Source of the DNA: Candidatus Aenigmatarchaeota archaeon
GTDB taxonomy: Archaea > Aenigmatarchaeota > Aenigmatarchaeia > CG10238-14 > SCSR01
DNA: 5,699 nucleotides
NCBI GenBank assembly: GCA_030018055.1
Contig: JASEGN010000056.1
Span: 1-5,699 of the forward strand
Direction: 5' to 3'
A model generated the notes under the pieces. It was not told where the DNA came from, ran no database searches, and worked only from the letters and a program-made list of their open reading frames with translations. The first letter of the stretch is position 1; each line of letters opens with the position of its first letter. The position numbers and the translations under genes were made by a program. This document shows, one piece after another, positions 5,478 to 5,699 of the stretch.

Positions 5478-5699
5478 TTATTTCCAGCAAATGTCTCCAC
5501 TAGAACATCTGCCTTCCTTTGGAACTTCTCCCAGGCATAGGCCTCTGACAACAACTGTTGTGTTACCACCTCTAGCTACGGAGTAAGAATCCTCATCTCC
5601 AGCAGTTAATGTCGTATCCACAGGGGTAAATTCAGTTCCATCGAGAGTAATTTTTATATCAGTAATATTTAATGTAGATGGGTTGGAATATATTATTCT
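5478..5699 (-). CDS. C-terminal part of a probable exported pilin-like or surface protein (cut by window edge)
   Basis: The minus strand is open from the window edge to TAA at 5478-5480, giving 73 residues without a start. The segment has the alternating beta-strand look of extracellular archaeal domains: NITDIKITLDGTEFTPVD, then LTAGDEDSYSVARGG and TTVVVRGLC. Two N-glycosylation sequons (NIT at 11-13, NTT at 46-48) and three cysteines in the tail (C55, C65, C71, ending GDICWK) also fit an exported protein. The 'DGT...TLTAG...V..G...VV' layout resembles the C-terminal beta domain of archaeal type IV pilin-like (class III signal peptide) proteins, but the diagnostic N-terminus lies beyond the window, so this is only a resemblance. 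The coding call itself rests on frame, composition and convincing residue pattern. It converges on the superoperon with a spacer of about 109 bases. Confidence 0.7.
   Translation of the reverse strand, partial: RIIYSNPSTLNITDIKITLDGTEFTPVDTTLTAGDEDSYSVARGGNTTVVVRGLCLGEVPKEGRCSSGDICWK

Overview
The window is A+T-rich archaeal chromosome. Its core (540-5368, + strand) is the archaeal proteasome/exosome superoperon. In order it encodes RNase P protein 3 (Rpp30), RNase P protein 2 (Pop5), the 20S proteasome alpha subunit (PsmA), the SBDS ribosome-maturation factor (SDO1), the three exosome subunits Rrp4, Rrp41 and Rrp42, and a very small basic ribosomal protein read here as L39e. Archaeal origin follows from the proteins themselves, from ribosome-binding sites of the GGTGA type, and from TATA-like elements placed about 26-27 bases before likely transcript starts. 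Phylum cannot be fixed from this sequence. The unusual L39e position and the cysteine-bearing pilin-like fragment would suit a small-genome (DPANN-like) archaeon, but that is a guess.

Layout. Positions 1-449 (- strand) hold the N-terminal 149 codons of an IS200/IS605-type TnpB (OrfB) that runs off the left edge. Positions 450-539 are a short divergent intergenic region with a symmetric TATATATA element and a CCCCA/TGGGG hairpin that may belong to the end of the TnpB element. From 540 to 5368 the genes are packed head to tail. Junctions overlap by 4, 1, 29 and 4 bases or are separated by 0 or 4 bases. The one real gap, 60 bases before psmA, carries a possible internal promoter. Positions 5369-5477 are a convergent spacer with no clear signal, and 5478-5699 (- strand) is the C-terminal 73 residues of a probable surface or pilin-like protein entering from the right edge.

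Functionally the operon joins tRNA 5' processing (Rpp30-Pop5, a known heterodimer pair), RNA 3' trimming and tailing (Rrp41-Rrp42 ring with the Rrp4 cap), ribosome maturation and structure (SDO1, L39e) and protein turnover (PsmA).

The most unusual points concern starts and edges. The conserved N-terminus of Rrp41 begins right after the rrp4 stop with no ATG, GTG or TTG available, leaving an AUA start or a one-base indel as explanations. The best-placed ATG before psmA is out of frame by exactly one A in an A6 run. A TnpB element sits directly against the operon start. L39e occupies the place where L37Ae usually follows rrp42. No wholly new multi-gene system is visible.
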